From NCBI RefSeq assembly GCF_000247475.1, contig NZ_AHZC01000333.1, forward strand, positions 45,027-109,026: 64,000 nucleotides of DNA, given 5' to 3'. The notes below the pieces were generated by a model that was not told the DNA's origin, did no database searches, and saw only the letters and a program-made list of their open reading frames with translations. Below, in pieces: positions 62,607 to 64,000 of the stretch. The translations under genes and the position numbers were made by a program. The stretch is from Rhizobium sp. PDO1-076. GTDB taxonomy: Bacteria > Pseudomonadota > Alphaproteobacteria > Rhizobiales > Rhizobiaceae. Positions within the stretch are counted from its first letter, which is position 1; every line of letters starts with the position of its first letter.

Positions 62607-63020
62607 ATGGACGAAAAGCAGCCACCAAGCGGTTCGCGTCAGCGCATCGACAAGTGGCTGTTCTTTGCCCGTGTGACAAAATCACGCAGCCTGGCGCAGG
62701 AGCGCGTGACCGGTGGGCGTGTACGTGTCAACGGTCAGTCGGTGCGGCAGCCGAGCTATCAGATCAAGCCGGGAGACCGGCTTGAGATCGCCATGCCGGA
62801 GCGCGATCTGATCCTCGTTGTCCGCTTGCCCGGTGAGAGGCGTGGCCCCTATGAAGAGGCCCGGCACCTCTATGAGGATCTCAGTCCGCCGCCGATCAAG
62901 AAGGATGCCTTCACGCCGATGGAACAGGCGGTGCGGGCTCCCGGAGCCGGTCGCCCGACCAAACGGGACCGTCGCATCATCGATGAGCTGCGTTCCGGAC
63001 CTGATTGGGGCGACGATTAG
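62607..63020 (+). CDS. S4-domain RNA-binding protein (Hsp15/HslR-like)
   Basis: 137 residues, one base after the helicase stop, so the two are translationally coupled. The S4 fold lies at about residues 10-75: RIDKWLFFARVTKSRSLAQE, GGRVRVNGQSVRQPSYQIKP and GDRLEIAMP. E. coli Hsp15 is similar and rescues stalled 50S subunits that still carry nascent chain. The C-terminal RPTKRDRRIIDELRS region is basic. Together with the helicase this suggests a joint role in RNA or ribosome maintenance (inference). Confidence 0.88.
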   Translation: MDEKQPPSGSRQRIDKWLFFARVTKSRSLAQERVTGGRVRVNGQSVRQPSYQIKPGDRLEIAMPERDLILVVRLPGERRGPYEEARHLYEDLSPPPIKKDAFTPMEQAVRAPGAGRPTKRDRRIIDELRSGPDWGDD

Positions 63021-63215
63021 AAAATTTGTGGCGCCTGTGGCCAAATGGAGGATTGATAATCCTTGCCTTGGGCTTGAGAACACAGTAGCTCACAACGCTG
63101 TCCGACAGAAATCCCCGATGGGGACGCAAGGCCTCCGGTCCTGGGCGAGCAGCCCGGAATGCATTGAGATGCCAGACGTTCTCCACCCGTGCATAACGCC
63201 ATCCTGGAGTGCCGC

Positions 63216-63554
63216 ATGACCTATATCGTCACAGACAATTGCATTCGCTGCAAATACACCGATTGTGTCGAGGTCTGCCCTGTCGACTGCTTTTACGAGG
63301 GCGAGAACTTCCTCGTCATCCATCCCGATGAATGCATCGATTGCGGCGTTTGCGAACCGGAATGTCCGGCTGAAGCGATCAAGCCAGATACCGAACCAGG
63401 CCTTGATAAGTGGCTGAAGATCAATACCGATTACGCGAAGATCTGGCCGAATATCACGGTGAAGAAAGAGCAGATGCCGGAAGCCAAAGAGATGGACGGC
63501 GTCACGGGCAAGTTCGAGAAATACTTCTCGGAGAACCCAGGTTCTGGCGACTGA
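63216..63554 (+). CDS. fdxA: 7Fe ferredoxin (FdxA, ferredoxin II type)
   Basis: 112 residues from ATG 63216, where the family begins ([20 protein letters not shown]). CTGGAGTG precedes the start. The first ligand set, with Cys9, Cys17 and CP at Cys21, and the second [12 protein letters not shown] set (Cys40, 43, 46, 50) fit one [3Fe-4S] and one [4Fe-4S] cluster. The C-terminal [20 protein letters not shown] segment is the usual extension. It is a soluble electron carrier; the partner is unknown. In rhizobia it commonly lies between the S4 gene and carD, as here. Confidence 0.95.
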   Translation: MTYIVTDNCIRCKYTDCVEVCPVDCFYEGENFLVIHPDECIDCGVCEPECPAEAIKPDTEPGLDKWLKINTDYAKIWPNITVKKEQMPEAKEMDGVTGKFEKYFSENPGSGD

Positions 63555-63947
63555 GCTTTCACGGCAAGTCCCGCTAGTTTGCTCAGGAGGGCCGAGGCAC
63601 AGTTTCTTGCTCCTTGGCGCCACTTCGGGCACCAAGCTAGCCACGATTATGGCGCTCGGCAGTAAAATATTGATTTCCTCGTCTTTTTGTGATAGCCTCT
63701 CAAAACTGTTCCACTTTGCGGCATAGTTGTGCCCAGAACCATCACGAAAGCAACTTCACCATCGACCGCGGTCTCCGTGACATAAACGGCATTTGCTTGT
63801 CGTGTCTCTGTCGCGACGAGGGGGATGTTTGTTTGTGACGGATTGGATCAGGATGGAATAACCTGGCGGTTTCTTCCATCTCATCCGGGCCTGACCGACC
63901 CGGCGCCGGCATTATGCCGGGAGCAAAACAGGGAGTTTTTGAATCGA
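63555..63947. promoter_or_regulatory. fdxA-carD intergenic region
   Basis: 393 bp without a supported gene. An imperfect hairpin CTTGGCGCC / GGCACCAAG (63613-63636, one mismatch, loop ACTTCG) may mark the fdxA transcript end, though no U-tract follows. Near carD a CCGGC-ATTAT-GCCGG hairpin (63906-63920) and GGGAG (63931-63935) lie in the probable leader. Confidence 0.5.
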
Positions 63948-64000
63948 ATGACGACTCAGCAGAAAAAATCCTCGGCACGCCACGGCTTTAAAACCGGCGA
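63948..64000 (+). CDS. carD: CarD-family transcriptional regulator, N-terminal fragment
   Basis: Only 17 complete codons fit before the window ends: MTTQQKKSSARHGFKTG. This start matches rhizobial CarD proteins, which begin MTTQQKK followed by a Phe-Lys-x-Gly segment leading into the RNA-polymerase-binding Tudor-like domain. CarD stabilises open complexes with RNA polymerase at rRNA and other promoters. Position directly after fdxA agrees with the usual rhizobial order. The rest of the gene is outside the window. Confidence 0.75.
   Translation, partial: MTTQQKKSSARHGFKTG

Noticed and set aside
63613..63636. fdxA terminator
   Set aside because: One mismatch, no U-tract, so it is noted only in the intergenic entry.
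1..64000. CRISPR arrays, insertion sequences, integrases, prophage or conjugation genes
   Set aside because: No regularly spaced repeats, no transposase or recombinase motifs and no tRNA-associated att-like repeats were seen; gene content is even chromosomal DNA.

Overview
This 64 kb window looks like chromosomal DNA from an alphaproteobacterium of the family Rhizobiaceae (Rhizobium/Agrobacterium/Neorhizobium type). The evidence is the pair of cyclic beta-1,2-glucan genes ndvA and ndvB flanking a LuxR-type regulator and pyruvate carboxylase, a phaR/phaA/phaB locus, ABC sugar importers of the rhizobial kind, and a SUV3-like helicase - S4 protein - ferredoxin - carD series. The DNA is GC-rich, densely coding, and shows no insertion sequence, prophage, integrase, CRISPR array, rRNA or tRNA that I could find.

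Layout. 1-2.9 kb: the tail of a Gfo/Idh/MocA oxidoreductase, then a LysR regulator divergent from a ring-cleaving dioxygenase and a small hydrolase (quinone/aromatic detoxification type). 2.9-13.1 kb: an L-fucose-type sugar region with three transcription units (binding protein-ATPase-permease-Zn dehydrogenase; altronate-dehydratase-family enzyme-aldo/keto reductase-fucose mutarotase; a second aldo/keto reductase) around a GntR regulator. A near-identical 11-mer, TCTTTTATCGA, lies upstream of all three units and is probably the operator. 13.2-22.5 kb: an AraC regulator divergent from a tightly overlapping galactoside operon (CUT1 importer, GH36 alpha-galactosidase, ATPase, GH42 beta-galactosidase), followed by a phosphodiesterase and an SDR.

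24.2-39.2 kb: the cyclic glucan locus: exporter ndvA (minus), a LuxR regulator whose leader holds a 12-bp-arm palindrome, pyruvate carboxylase, and the 2828-residue synthase ndvB (minus). 39.5-47.2 kb: an accessory block: aminotransferase with a TetR regulator, EamA and MFS transporters, and a Tat-exported molybdenum oxidoreductase pair (iorAB-like) divergent from its own TetR regulator, with a palindromic operator candidate.

47.3-57.4 kb: housekeeping genes: ispG, a YiaD-like OmpA lipoprotein, a LysE-type exporter, hisC, a polyprenyl synthetase, mtgA, a GST, rpmF, a small membrane protein, and phaR divergent from phaA-phaB for polyhydroxybutyrate synthesis. 57.6-64 kb: a small envelope cluster (glycine-zipper lipoprotein, a 50-residue DUF3309 protein, an alpha/beta hydrolase), a large SUV3-like helicase with an unusual GANTC-rich leader, an S4 RNA-binding protein, a 7Fe ferredoxin, and the first codons of carD.

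No single locus here is a clearly new kind of system. The best candidates for new biology are regulatory: the shared operator of the fucose-type regulon, the LuxR leader palindrome, the iorAB/TetR operator, the GANTC cluster, and the overlapping small DUF3309 gene.
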